Shown here piece by piece: positions 1 to 6,068 of a stretch of DNA of 64,000 bases (its first letter is position 1; every line of letters begins with the position of its first letter). The notes beneath the pieces are model-generated. The model ran no database searches and had not been told where the DNA came from. It saw only the letters and a list, made by a program, of their open reading frames with translations. The stretch lies in NCBI RefSeq assembly GCF_051628905.1, contig NZ_CP157575.1:2480001-2544000 (forward strand), written 5' to 3'. This DNA comes from Asaia sp037151935. Lineage in GTDB: Bacteria > Pseudomonadota > Alphaproteobacteria > Acetobacterales > Acetobacteraceae. Position numbers and translations under genes: made by a program.

Positions 1-128
1 ACGCCAGCCTTCAGACGCGAAAGGAACTTGTGATGACCCACGGCTGCGATGCTGAAGGCGCGGGCGGAGAGAGACTTCGCTCTGCAGTAAGTCTCGATCT
101 CGATGAGGATACGTTCTCGGTAGGTCAT
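1..128 (-). CDS. Partial Cro-like phage DNA-binding protein (runs off the left edge)
   Basis: On the minus strand an ATG at 128-126 opens a frame with no stop down to base 1 (42 codons seen). The translation starts MTYRERILIEIETYC and continues with SARAFSIAAVGHHKFLSRLKAG, which has the look of the small helix-turn-helix regulators found in alphaproteobacterial prophages (a helix, a turn after AVG, a second helix with a basic end). It is divergent from the XRE repressor at 214, with 85 bp between the two start codons that hold three operator-like dyads. This is the position of cro in lambdoid immunity regions. A -35/-10 pair (minus strand TTGCCT, 17 bp, CATAAA at 163-135) places the transcript start at or next to the ATG, so the message may be leaderless. 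The identification as a regulator is inference from position and pattern. Confidence 0.7.
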   Translation of the reverse strand, partial: MTYRERILIEIETYCRAKSLSARAFSIAAVGHHKFLSRLKAG

Positions 129-129
129 G

Positions 130-211
130 GGGCATTTATGACCCACATTAGACGCGCAGGCAAGTCATTTATGAACCGTGCTAACGCAAACGCTCCGGGG
201 CATAATTGTCC
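130..211. promoter_or_regulatory. Three-operator immunity region between divergent regulators (O1-O3)
   Basis: Three 14-bp imperfect dyads occur at 130-143 (GGGCATTTATGACC), 163-176 (AGTCATTTATGAAC) and 198-211 (GGGCATAATTGTCC). Their centres are 33 and 35 bp apart, about three helical turns. O1 covers the predicted -10 (minus strand CATAAA, 140-135) of the leftward promoter and O2 abuts its -35 (TTGCCT, 163-158). O3 contains CATAAT (201-206), a good -10 for the rightward repressor promoter, whose -35 region is poor, as in lambda PRM. Two more copies of the same dyad lie at 1795-1842. Binding by the 214-639 repressor is inference from position and repetition. Confidence 0.65.
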
Positions 212-213
212 AT

Positions 214-639
214 ATGGATAACAGCGATATCACCCGTGACGATCTAGTAGCGGCGCTCGATGCATTATGCGAAGAAGCAGGCGTTTCCAGGCGTCAGTTG
301 AGCATTGATGCTGGGATGAGTGACTCCGCCATCAAGCACATCGTTCGCGGATCTAGCCGCAGCCCCAAGGCGGATACGCTCGCTCGTCTTGCCGCCGCTG
401 CCTCAGTTCCGTTCACCATGTTTCTTGGGCGCCACTCCCTACGAGCGAAGATCGATTTTACCAATGGCCCCGGTCAGACGATAGCGACCGCGCCGGTTCA
501 CTTTGTGAATGCTTCTGCGCAGGTCACTCAATCCGCCGAGGAGACTGAGTGGCTCATGGCGTGGCGAGACATGAACGATTCTCAGCGCCGCCGAGCTTTG
601 GCTGTTCTGAAGGCGGTCATCAACGCTGATGCTGCTTGA
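214..639 (+). CDS. XRE-family phage repressor (CI-like)
   Basis: This protein of 141 residues has an N-terminal helix-turn-helix: RRQLSIDAGMSDSAIKHIV, with the recognition helix near residues 31-42, followed by a conserved-looking LARLAAAASVPFTMFLG helix. The C-terminal half (about residues 75-141) does not show the Ser/Lys LexA-type peptidase motifs, so self-cleavage is not evident. A GTG at 178 is in frame, but the ATG at 214 fits better: it directly follows operator O3 and lies 8 nt after a CATAAT -10 box, giving a probably leaderless transcript as known for lambda cI from PRM. It likely represses the leftward Cro-like promoter and the early promoter at 1.8 kb. The role is inferred from domain and context. 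Confidence 0.8.
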   Translation: MDNSDITRDDLVAALDALCEEAGVSRRQLSIDAGMSDSAIKHIVRGSSRSPKADTLARLAAAASVPFTMFLGRHSLRAKIDFTNGPGQTIATAPVHFVNASAQVTQSAEETEWLMAWRDMNDSQRRRALAVLKAVINADAA

Positions 640-693
640 GGGAATCGGGTCATGTCGTTCTGCCTTTGCCATGCAGCGACGCTAACAGAACGG

Positions 694-732
694 AACGGGA
701 ATTTCCCGTTAAAAAAAGAACAGAACGAGAAC
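694..732. promoter_or_regulatory. Palindrome and SOS-box-like repeat upstream of rhuM
   Basis: A 17-bp palindrome, AACGGGAATTTCCCGTT (694-710), is followed by a GAAC-N7-GAAC direct repeat at 718-732. The latter is the reverse complement of GTTC-N7-GTTC, the LexA-box form known in Alphaproteobacteria. A further GAAC copy lies at 723-726 and others at 688-691 and 693-696. The palindrome has a one-base centre and is not followed by T residues on either strand, so it is not a terminator. The sites lie 60-100 bp before the RhuM start and could give DNA-damage control. GAAC is short and AC-rich repeats can arise by chance, so this is tentative. Confidence 0.35.
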
Positions 733-791
733 ATTGCAAGCGCGGGAACATTGCGGATTGGTGGGGAAAGCCATGGAGTATGGGATAGAAA

Positions 792-1748
792 ATGTCTGGT
801 ACCATTAGGGACGCGAGTCAGACCGAACTTTCGTGGGTGCACTATGAGAGTCCAGAATGCTCTCTCGATTTTCGTTTGGACGACGCCGGAGAGACGGTCT
901 GGGCCACCCAGGCCCAGATTGCACAGGCATTCTCTGTATCAGAGAGTACCGTCAGGGGGCATTTGAGAAATGCTTACCGTGATGGAGAGATCTCCCCAGA
1001 TTCAGTTGAGCGGAAATTCCGCTTAACTGCCTCGGATGGTAAGGCATACGAGGTAACCCATTACAATCTTGATGGAATATTGAGCGTGGGTTATCGAGTC
1101 AGTGGAGCCAAAGCCACTGCATTCAGAAGATGGGCGACCCAAGTCCTCAGGTCTTTCATCACCCAAGGCTACGCTCTGAACGAGGCGCGGCTACGTGAAG
1201 ACCCTAACGCGCTACATGAGTTGGCCGCGAAAGTCCGCGCACTTAGGGCAGATGAGAAGAATGTTTATGGTGCGGTGCGAGACGTTTTCGCTTTTGCCTC
1301 GTCAGATTATGATAAAAACTCAACAATTGTCCGATCATTCTATGCCAAGCTACAGGACAAATTTCTATTTGCAGTGGTGGGGAAGACGGCAGCTCAAATC
1401 ATTTTGGAGAGAGCTCATCATCTAAAACCAAATATGGGGATGTCTTCTCTAGGTGACCGCGCTCCCCGAGCAACTGATATTAAGGTCGGGAAGAACTACC
1501 TGAAGCATAGAGAGCTCTATTTGCTCCATCTGCTATGCGAGCAATTCCTTCTGTTCGTAGAGTCCGCCTCTTTAAGAGGGAAAAGACTAACAATGGCCGA
1601 TCTTAGCGTAAAGTTCGATGACCTGCTCAGAGTTCAAGACCAGCAGGTTCTTACGACTTACGACTCTTACTTCCGTGGTAGAGCAGATGAACACGCAAAA
1701 CGAGAATTTTCTGCGTTTAGGAGGCGAAACTCTCTTCCTGAGCAGTGA
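792..1748 (+). CDS. RhuM-family protein
   Basis: This 318-residue protein has an N-terminal winged-helix-like segment (ETVWATQAQIAQAFSVSEST, about residues 33-60), as in phage KilA-N/antirepressor-type proteins. The RhuM signature follows: HYNLDGILSVGYRVSGAKAT, FRRWATQVLRSFI and GYALNEARL (about 90-135). The C-terminal half is a separate helical domain of roughly 170 residues. RhuM proteins are common in prophages and pathogenicity islands; their biochemical activity is not established. Here the gene lies just after the repressor in the same direction, where lambda carries rexAB, and before a strong terminator. That place is typical for genes expressed in the lysogen that affect superinfection, but this is inference. 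An SOS-like repeat lies upstream. Confidence 0.75.
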   Translation: MSGTIRDASQTELSWVHYESPECSLDFRLDDAGETVWATQAQIAQAFSVSESTVRGHLRNAYRDGEISPDSVERKFRLTASDGKAYEVTHYNLDGILSVGYRVSGAKATAFRRWATQVLRSFITQGYALNEARLREDPNALHELAAKVRALRADEKNVYGAVRDVFAFASSDYDKNSTIVRSFYAKLQDKFLFAVVGKTAAQIILERAHHLKPNMGMSSLGDRAPRATDIKVGKNYLKHRELYLLHLLCEQFLLFVESASLRGKRLTMADLSVKFDDLLRVQDQQVLTTYDSYFRGRADEHAKREFSAFRRRNSLPEQ

Positions 1749-1757
1749 TCTCTGTCG

Positions 1758-1784
1758 AACCCCGGCCCAGCCGGGTTTCTTTTT
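1758..1784 (+). terminator. Rho-independent terminator after rhuM
   Basis: A CCCGGC/GCCGGG stem (1761-1766, 1770-1775) with a three-base loop is followed by a nine-base T-rich tract (1776-1784). It separates the lysogenic transcript (repressor, rhuM) from the early operators just downstream. Confidence 0.85.
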
Positions 1785-1794
1785 GTGCAGCGTG

Positions 1795-1842
1795 GGGCAA
1801 ATATGCCCTTGAACAATCAGCGCGAGTAGGTCATAAATGCCC
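1795..1842 (+). promoter_or_regulatory. Early promoter with two repressor operators (O4, O5)
   Basis: The dyads GGGCAAATATGCCC (1795-1808) and GGTCATAAATGCCC (1829-1842) have centres 34 bp apart. Between and over them lie a -35 TTGAAC (1809-1814), a 17-bp spacer and a -10 CATAAA (1832-1837). The layout matches the leftward immunity promoter exactly: one operator upstream of and touching the -35, one over the -10, and a 17-bp spacer. O5 and its 3' neighbour are identical over 17 bases (1829-1845) to the minus strand of 143-127. This indicates coordinated repression of both promoters by one repressor. Confidence 0.65.
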
Positions 1843-1866
1843 CATCACCACCGATGGGGAAGCCAG

Positions 1867-2934
1867 ATGGCAACCGAGCCAACAAACGCACTCGCCACAA
1901 TCGAGACGCTCAACCCGATTGCGGTCTTTCAGACGCAGGGCGGCGTCGAGGATATCCTGAGCAAGCTCGAGCGCGACGTGCGCTCTATTCCGACTGATCC
2001 GACGACCGATAAGGGCCGCAAAGAGATCAAGTCTCTGGCGTACAAGGTCGCCCGGTCGAAGACGGCGCTTGATGATATGGGCAAGGCCGTCGCCGAAGAT
2101 GCTCGCAAGACGGTCGATAGCGTCAACGCGTCACGCCGCACGATCACATCTCGCCTTGATGCCCTGCGTGATGAAGTCCGCAAGCCCGTCGATGATTACG
2201 AGGCGCGCGAGCAGGCGCGCATTGATGAAATCAAGGGGCGCGTAGCCGATATAGACGCCATGCCGCGCATTCTTGCCGGGATGAATATAGCTCAGTTGCG
2301 CGGGTGCCTTTCCGAACTCGAGACGCAAAAAGCGCACGACTTCCAGGAGTTCAGCGCACGCGCCGCGGATGCGATCCAGCGCGCGGAAATGGCGGTCAAT
2401 GCTGCGATCATCATAACCGAGCAGGAAGAAAAGAACCGTATCGAGGCCGAGCGTAAAGCGGCAGAAGAAGCCGAAGCTGCACGGATCGCCGCGGAGAAGG
2501 CGCGGGAGCAGCGTGAAGCCGAGATCGCTCGTCAGGCCGCCGAGACTGCACGCCTTGAAGCCGAGCGCATCGCAAAGGCCGAGAAAGACCGGATCGAAAA
2601 CGAACGTCGTGCTGCCATTGCCGAGGCCGAACGCGCAGAGCAGCGCCGCAAGGACGAAGCCGCGCAGGCCGAACGCCGCCGTATCGCTGCCGCTGAGCAG
2701 GCAGAGCGCGACCGTATCGCTGCGGTTGAAGCCGAACGCAAGCGCGTAGCCGAAGAGAAGGCCGCGCATGAAGCAGAAGAGAAGCGCCGCACTGCCGATA
2801 AGGCGCACCGAGCCACGATCAATCGCGAGGTGCTCGCCGATCTGGTTGCGGCTGGACTGACCGACGAACTCGCCAAACAGGCAATCTCCGCAATCGTGGG
2901 TCGCAAGGTCCGTCACGTCACGCTGTCTTACTGA
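1867..2934 (+). CDS. Alanine/glutamate/arginine-rich coiled-coil phage protein
   Basis: This is the first gene of the early operon, 355 residues from ATG 1867 (an upstream in-frame ATG at 1837 lies inside operator O5 and is less likely; GGGGAAG precedes 1867). Residues 1-120 form a globular or helical region (LERDVRSIPTDPTTDKGRKE, then a helix with DALRDEVRKPVDDYEAREQ). Residues about 185-315 are an almost continuous coiled coil of EAERKAAEEAEAARIA-type heptads, and a short C-terminal domain (LVAAGLTDELAKQAISAIVG) follows. Similar proteins occur in early regions of alphaproteobacterial phages, often near recombination genes, but no function is assigned here. The heptad region is low in complexity and will attract false homology matches. 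Confidence 0.75.
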   Translation: MATEPTNALATIETLNPIAVFQTQGGVEDILSKLERDVRSIPTDPTTDKGRKEIKSLAYKVARSKTALDDMGKAVAEDARKTVDSVNASRRTITSRLDALRDEVRKPVDDYEAREQARIDEIKGRVADIDAMPRILAGMNIAQLRGCLSELETQKAHDFQEFSARAADAIQRAEMAVNAAIIITEQEEKNRIEAERKAAEEAEAARIAAEKAREQREAEIARQAAETARLEAERIAKAEKDRIENERRAAIAEAERAEQRRKDEAAQAERRRIAAAEQAERDRIAAVEAERKRVAEEKAAHEAEEKRRTADKAHRATINREVLADLVAAGLTDELAKQAISAIVGRKVRHVTLSY

Positions 2935-2960
2935 CCCCCAACAAATCAAGGAATAGCCAG

Positions 2961-3176
2961 ATGGCAGACTTCATAACGCTGACCAAGGTGATTAGGGGCG
3001 TGGATTTTCGTTCCTGCGTCAGAGCATCAGATATTGTCTCATTTACGGGGCGCGGATGCGACGTGTCGAACATGACGCTACGTCCCATTTCTGATGGAGA
3101 TGTGAGGAACATCAATGTCAAAGAAACCCCCGATCAGATCCTTGCCCTGATCGCCGAAGCGCAGGGGGCGAAGTGA
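2961..3176 (+). CDS. Small phage protein, unknown function
   Basis: This 71-residue protein is preceded by an AAGGAA ribosome site (spacing about 8). It begins MADFITLTKVIRGVDFRSCV and reads as a short beta-rich domain (DIVSFTGRGCDVSN, TLRPISDGDVRNINVKET). That pattern suggests a protein giving numeric phage parameters or a small SH3-like fold, but I recognise no family. Its stop overlaps the next start (GTGATGA), so the two are translationally coupled. Confidence 0.6.
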   Translation: MADFITLTKVIRGVDFRSCVRASDIVSFTGRGCDVSNMTLRPISDGDVRNINVKETPDQILALIAEAQGAK

Positions 3177-3364
3177 TGAGCGACGATAAAGACGACGCCT
3201 TTCATGATGCTTTCCACATGACGGATTGCGACGGATACGAGAGCGTATTGATCAATAGAGCCCGGCACGCTTGCGATTATCTCGAAGAACTCGTGAACCA
3301 AAACGATGAAATTGCCGCGTTCACCGTCGCTGAGATCATCGAGAACCTGAACCGCCATCTCTGA
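3176..3364 (+). CDS. Small acidic phage protein, unknown function
   Basis: This 62-residue protein starts at the ATG overlapping the previous stop by one base (an in-frame GTG lies 3 nt upstream). It is strongly acidic at the N terminus (SDDKDDAFHDAF) and ends in a helix (YLEELVNQNDEIAAFTVAEIIENLN). No family is recognised. Small acidic early phage proteins are often inhibitors or DNA mimics; nothing here proves that. The 80 bases after it hold a perfect CCCCGG-TACT-CCGGGG hairpin (3380-3395) without a T tract. Confidence 0.55.
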   Translation: MSDDKDDAFHDAFHMTDCDGYESVLINRARHACDYLEELVNQNDEIAAFTVAEIIENLNRHL

Positions 3365-3444
3365 CCCTGCTTGACGCGACCCCGGTACTCCGGGGCCGAA
3401 CAAGCCGGGTTTCCGGCCAGTGTTTCCAGTGATGGAGAGAGAAG

Positions 3445-3711
3445 ATGCAAGGTAATTTGCCAGACGGCGTGACCATTGCGGGTATCGAACGGTCTTACGG
3501 GTTCATTTCCGAAGATATGTCTGAGGATATATCGAATTTCGAAAATGCACGCGGTCATCTTGAGATTGCGTTCGAATACCTGCTTGCGGCGGCGAATAAC
3601 AGTTGCACGAACGACCACGACGGCGCGCTCGATATGATTGAGGACAAGCTGATCCCGCATTGCAAAATCAGCTTGCGGCAGTTGGGTGTGGTTGATCGGG
3701 AGGATGCGTAA
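3445..3711 (+). CDS. Small phage protein, unknown function
   Basis: This 88-residue protein has a GGAGAG ribosome site 8 nt before ATG. The sequence contains EDMSEDISNFENARGHLEIAFE and a C-terminal helix. Overall it is acidic and likely all-helical. The stop TAA overlaps the next start by one base (TAATG), so it belongs to the same coupled early operon. No known family is recognised. Confidence 0.6.
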   Translation: MQGNLPDGVTIAGIERSYGFISEDMSEDISNFENARGHLEIAFEYLLAAANNSCTNDHDGALDMIEDKLIPHCKISLRQLGVVDREDA

Positions 3712-3902
3712 TGGAGCAGCGTCAAGTCGATGCGTCCCTGCTCACAGATGTATGCCAGGAATTGCAGGCAACGAACGAGATGCTTGGACAGCATGAACGC
3801 CGCCTGCGTCGTGACGGCATGAGGGAAGAAGCCGACCGCGTATTCTGGAAAATGCGGAGCAACGTTGAGTTGCGCGAAGCCGTGCAGGAGGCCGCACAAT
3901 GA
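3711..3902 (+). CDS. Small helical phage protein, unknown function
   Basis: This 63-residue protein starts at the ATG overlapping the previous stop, with GGGAGG 8-13 nt upstream. It consists of charged amphipathic helices (LLTDVCQELQATNEMLGQHE and EEADRVFWKMRSNVELREAV) and may form a small coiled coil. It overlaps the next gene by four bases. No family is recognised. Confidence 0.55.
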   Translation: MEQRQVDASLLTDVCQELQATNEMLGQHERRLRRDGMREEADRVFWKMRSNVELREAVQEAAQ

Positions 3903-4108
3903 CGCCCCGCCTGACAGCGCAGCAGCGCATCGAGCAGAGTGACGCCGCAATCGCGTTCCTGAGCAATCCGGCGTTCGACCTGCACCTCTTACCGTTACGA
4001 AAGCAGCTCATTGCGGACCACGAACGGCGCATAGCCTCCGACAAGAAGCGGCTGGAACCAGAAGATGACGGGATCAGCATCCCGAAGATGAAGGGAACCC
4101 CCGCATGA
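3899..4108 (+). CDS. Small phage protein, unknown function
   Basis: This 69-residue protein is coupled to its upstream neighbour by an ATGA overlap (3899-3902). It contains RIEQSDAAIAFLSNPAFDLHL and then a basic/charged helix (KQLIADHERRIASDKKRLE). No family is recognised; the pattern suggests a helical hairpin. Confidence 0.55.
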   Translation: MTPRLTAQQRIEQSDAAIAFLSNPAFDLHLLPLRKQLIADHERRIASDKKRLEPEDDGISIPKMKGTPA

Positions 4109-4182
4109 GCGCCTTCCTACGCCGTCTCGCGTCCTGGTGGCGCGACGGCAGGACCGGCCACGGGTGGAGGTGGAGGCGATGA
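4105..4182 (+). CDS. Very short ORF (25 codons), Trp/Arg-rich
   Basis: An ATG at 4105 overlaps the previous stop (ATGA). The reading frame ends at TGA 4180-4182, which in turn overlaps the next ATG at 4179. The product would be 25 residues, MSAFLRRLASWWRDG then a WRWRR tail. The double ATGA junction is the same coupling used through the rest of this operon, which argues for translation. Such a short basic, tryptophan-rich peptide could be membrane-active or simply a coupling leader. Confidence 0.4.
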   Translation: MSAFLRRLASWWRDGRTGHGWRWRR

Positions 4183-4337
4183 CTGAATCAGCCTTCCACA
4201 AGATCAAGCGCGGCCTGCTTGAAGCATTGGATATCGCACAGGCAGGCGACGAGGAAATAGCGGACCGCCTGAAGAGAGAGCAGGCGGCACAGGATGCAAT
4301 TCGCGACCGGATAGCGGCGCAGGGAAAAGCGCAGTAG
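4179..4337 (+). CDS. Small helical phage protein, unknown function
   Basis: This 52-residue protein starts at ATG 4179 after GGAGGTGGAGG, a very strong ribosome site (the in-frame GTG at 4137 would give a longer form). The sequence is one long charged helix (KIKRGLLEALDIAQAGDEEI, then ADRLKREQAAQDAIRDRIAA). AlphaFold-type helical hairpins of this size are frequent in phage early regions. No family is recognised. Confidence 0.55.
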   Translation: MTESAFHKIKRGLLEALDIAQAGDEEIADRLKREQAAQDAIRDRIAAQGKAQ

Positions 4338-4372
4338 GCCGTGAAGGGCCGGAGCGCAGGGGAGAGACGGGG

Positions 4373-5386
4373 ATGGAATGCCAGTCCTCTACAATGAGTG
4401 GGACGAACCCACGGCAGCATGGCTGCGCGAACTCATCGATGGACGTCATCTGCCTTCCGGGTCGGTCGATACCCGGTCAATTGGAGATGTTCGGGCAGAC
4501 GATCTGCGAGACTTCGACCAGTGCCATTTCTTCGCTGGCATCGGCGGATGGCCGCTCGCCCTGCGCTGGGCCGGACTTGAAGGAACGCCCGGCATCTGGA
4601 CCGGATCACCGCCCTGCCAGCCCTTCTCCGTCGCTGGAAAAGGGCTTGGACAGGCTGATGAACGGCACCTTGCCCCCGTCTGGCTCGACCTCATCCGCGA
4701 GTGCAAGCCTGGCCTCATTTTTGGGGAACAGGTTGCAGACGCGATTGGGAAAGGCTGGCTCGACGATTTATTCGATGCGCTGGAGCGAGAAGGTTACGCC
4801 TGCGGGGCGGCAGTATTGCCAGCTTGTAGCGTCGGCGCGCCGCATATCCGCAAGCGATTGTTCTTCGGAGCGGTCAGGTTGGCCGACGCCAACGAAGACA
4901 GATTCGCAACGGGGCGAGAAAGACGATCCGTTCGCTCCGAACATGACACTGGACATGGCGGCGCAACGTGCTGGCTGGCCGGCGCCTACAGCATCGGCAG
5001 TAACCGGTCCGGGCCACTCCGGGAGAGCGGGCGGTCTGAATATCCAGAGCGCGGTGATGCTGGCTGGCTGGCCGACCCCGACGACACGCGACCACAAGGA
5101 CGGGCAGGAATGCCCGAACGTGCCGACGAACAGCCTGCTAGGACGGGAAGTGTGGAAGGCAGACCAGCCAATCCGCATCACGGCTTCTGGTCAGGTGCTG
5201 ACTGGCTCGGATGCCGGGACGGCAAGTTCAGGCCAGTTGGACCCGGCACACAGCCGCTGGCTCATGGGCTATCCGCCAGAGTGGGACGCCTGCGCGGTTA
5301 CGGCAATGCAATCGTGCCCCAGGTCGCGGCGCAATTCATCACGGAATTCCTCGGCGCAATCGCCGACATGCAAGACGAAGGGCTAA
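4373..5386 (+). CDS. Long ORF fully overlapping the methyltransferase gene in another frame
   Basis: This 337-codon frame begins 5 nt before the methyltransferase start and ends 8 nt before its stop, so about 1 kb is open in two frames of one strand. The translation is Ser/Pro/Thr/Arg-rich and holds three repeats of a GWPTPT-like motif (GWPTPTKTDS, GWPAPTASAV, GWPTPTTRDHKDG) and an ending LDPAHSRWLMGYPPEWDACA. Very similar strings (WPTPTARDHKDG, NPxxxRWLMGxPPxWD) are familiar to me from proteins annotated beside or as the C terminus of phage cytosine methylases. The frame may therefore be a genuine protein, or a region that is read in-frame in relatives. Because the methylase motifs constrain the DNA, some apparent conservation could be a by-product. 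Confidence 0.4.
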   Translation: MECQSSTMSGTNPRQHGCANSSMDVICLPGRSIPGQLEMFGQTICETSTSAISSLASADGRSPCAGPDLKERPASGPDHRPASPSPSLEKGLDRLMNGTLPPSGSTSSASASLASFLGNRLQTRLGKAGSTIYSMRWSEKVTPAGRQYCQLVASARRISASDCSSERSGWPTPTKTDSQRGEKDDPFAPNMTLDMAAQRAGWPAPTASAVTGPGHSGRAGGLNIQSAVMLAGWPTPTTRDHKDGQECPNVPTNSLLGREVWKADQPIRITASGQVLTGSDAGTASSGQLDPAHSRWLMGYPPEWDACAVTAMQSCPRSRRNSSRNSSAQSPTCKTKG

Positions 5387-5394
5387 CCCCATGA
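4378..5394 (+). CDS. Phage C5-cytosine DNA methyltransferase (Dcm type)
   Basis: This 338-residue enzyme transfers a methyl group from S-adenosylmethionine to cytosine C5 in DNA; phages use this to evade restriction. Visible motifs: motif I FFAGIGGWPLAL (from F51), motif IV SPPCQPFS with catalytic Cys80, motif VI as GEQ (Glu117, where most family members have ENV), motif VIII PHIRKRLFF (about 160) and motif X RLRGYGNAIVPQVA near the C terminus. No endonuclease gene is next to it, so it is an orphan methylase. The region between motifs VIII and X is long and Gly/Arg/Asp-rich, as expected for the target recognition domain; its specificity cannot be read. A ribosome site AGGGGAGAG serves this start and the overlapping frame at 4373. 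Confidence 0.9.
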   Translation: MPVLYNEWDEPTAAWLRELIDGRHLPSGSVDTRSIGDVRADDLRDFDQCHFFAGIGGWPLALRWAGLEGTPGIWTGSPPCQPFSVAGKGLGQADERHLAPVWLDLIRECKPGLIFGEQVADAIGKGWLDDLFDALEREGYACGAAVLPACSVGAPHIRKRLFFGAVRLADANEDRFATGRERRSVRSEHDTGHGGATCWLAGAYSIGSNRSGPLRESGRSEYPERGDAGWLADPDDTRPQGRAGMPERADEQPARTGSVEGRPANPHHGFWSGADWLGCRDGKFRPVGPGTQPLAHGLSARVGRLRGYGNAIVPQVAAQFITEFLGAIADMQDEGLTP

Positions 5395-6068
5395 CCCACG
5401 AACAGAAGCCGGAGAGCGCGGAGTTTCGGACGCGACGGGAAGATCGGGAACAAGAAATCGCCACCCTTATTTGTAAGGCGCGTGGGGGTGATCCATTCCA
5501 GATGACATATCACACCGTCGAGCCGGGAGTGATGGAGCCTTTCGGCGACGCATGGTGCCATTATCGGAGAGAGGCAAAGGCCGTTCTTGATTGGCATGAA
5601 GCCGAGGCCCGAGGCGCGGCAGAGCAGCGCCGGAAGGATGCGGAGGGAGTGGAGGAATGGCGTCCAATGGGCACTGCACCGAAGGACGGGACTCCTATTC
5701 TGGCAAAAACGGTATCAACGCCAGAAACATTCGGGAATATCCGAAGCCACTGGAATGGCCGATTTGTCGTCGTGCAGCATGAAGGGATAACGGCAAGCGG
5801 CTTTGATCTGCGTTGGCGTGTGGCTTGCCCGGTCGGATTTGGCGGTATCCCTGATGAATGGTTTGAGGGCTGGCGTCCTGTTGATCGCACCGCCAACGTC
5901 GCCGCGCTTGAGGCTCGGGTGAAGGAGTTGGAGGGGGTGAATAAGGCGTGGAGTGGCGCCGCAGCGAACGCGCTGACGTGGCTCGAAAACGGGCGCCAAG
6001 CAAATGCACGGGATGAACTGAAGGCGGCCCAGCGCCGCGCCGCAGCCATCCGCGAGGGAGGCGAGTGA
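5391..6068 (+). CDS. Phage protein with DUF551-like core
   Basis: This 225-residue protein starts at an ATG overlapping the methylase stop (ATGA). An N-terminal charged helix is followed by a segment EEWRPMGTAPKDGTPILAKT (about 85-104) that matches the W-x-x-x-x-TAPKDG-x-x-x-L pattern of DUF551 domains, common in phage early regions and of unknown function. Aromatic strands follow (WNGRFVVVQHEG, FDLRWRVACPV, GWRPVDR) and then a C-terminal coiled coil (VAALEARVKELEGVN). An extended frame to 5211 exists but has no ribosome site. Confidence 0.65.
   Translation: MTHEQKPESAEFRTRREDREQEIATLICKARGGDPFQMTYHTVEPGVMEPFGDAWCHYRREAKAVLDWHEAEARGAAEQRRKDAEGVEEWRPMGTAPKDGTPILAKTVSTPETFGNIRSHWNGRFVVVQHEGITASGFDLRWRVACPVGFGGIPDEWFEGWRPVDRTANVAALEARVKELEGVNKAWSGAAANALTWLENGRQANARDELKAAQRRAAAIREGGE

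Noticed and set aside
694..717. Terminator after the repressor gene
   Set aside because: The palindrome has a one-base centre and is followed by A, not T, residues on the plus strand; on the minus strand the T run precedes the stem.
2131..2949. 272-codon minus-strand ORF opposite the coiled-coil gene
   Set aside because: It is a shadow of a strongly biased heptad-repeat gene; its translation is Leu/Phe/Gly-rich without domains and it lacks a ribosome site.
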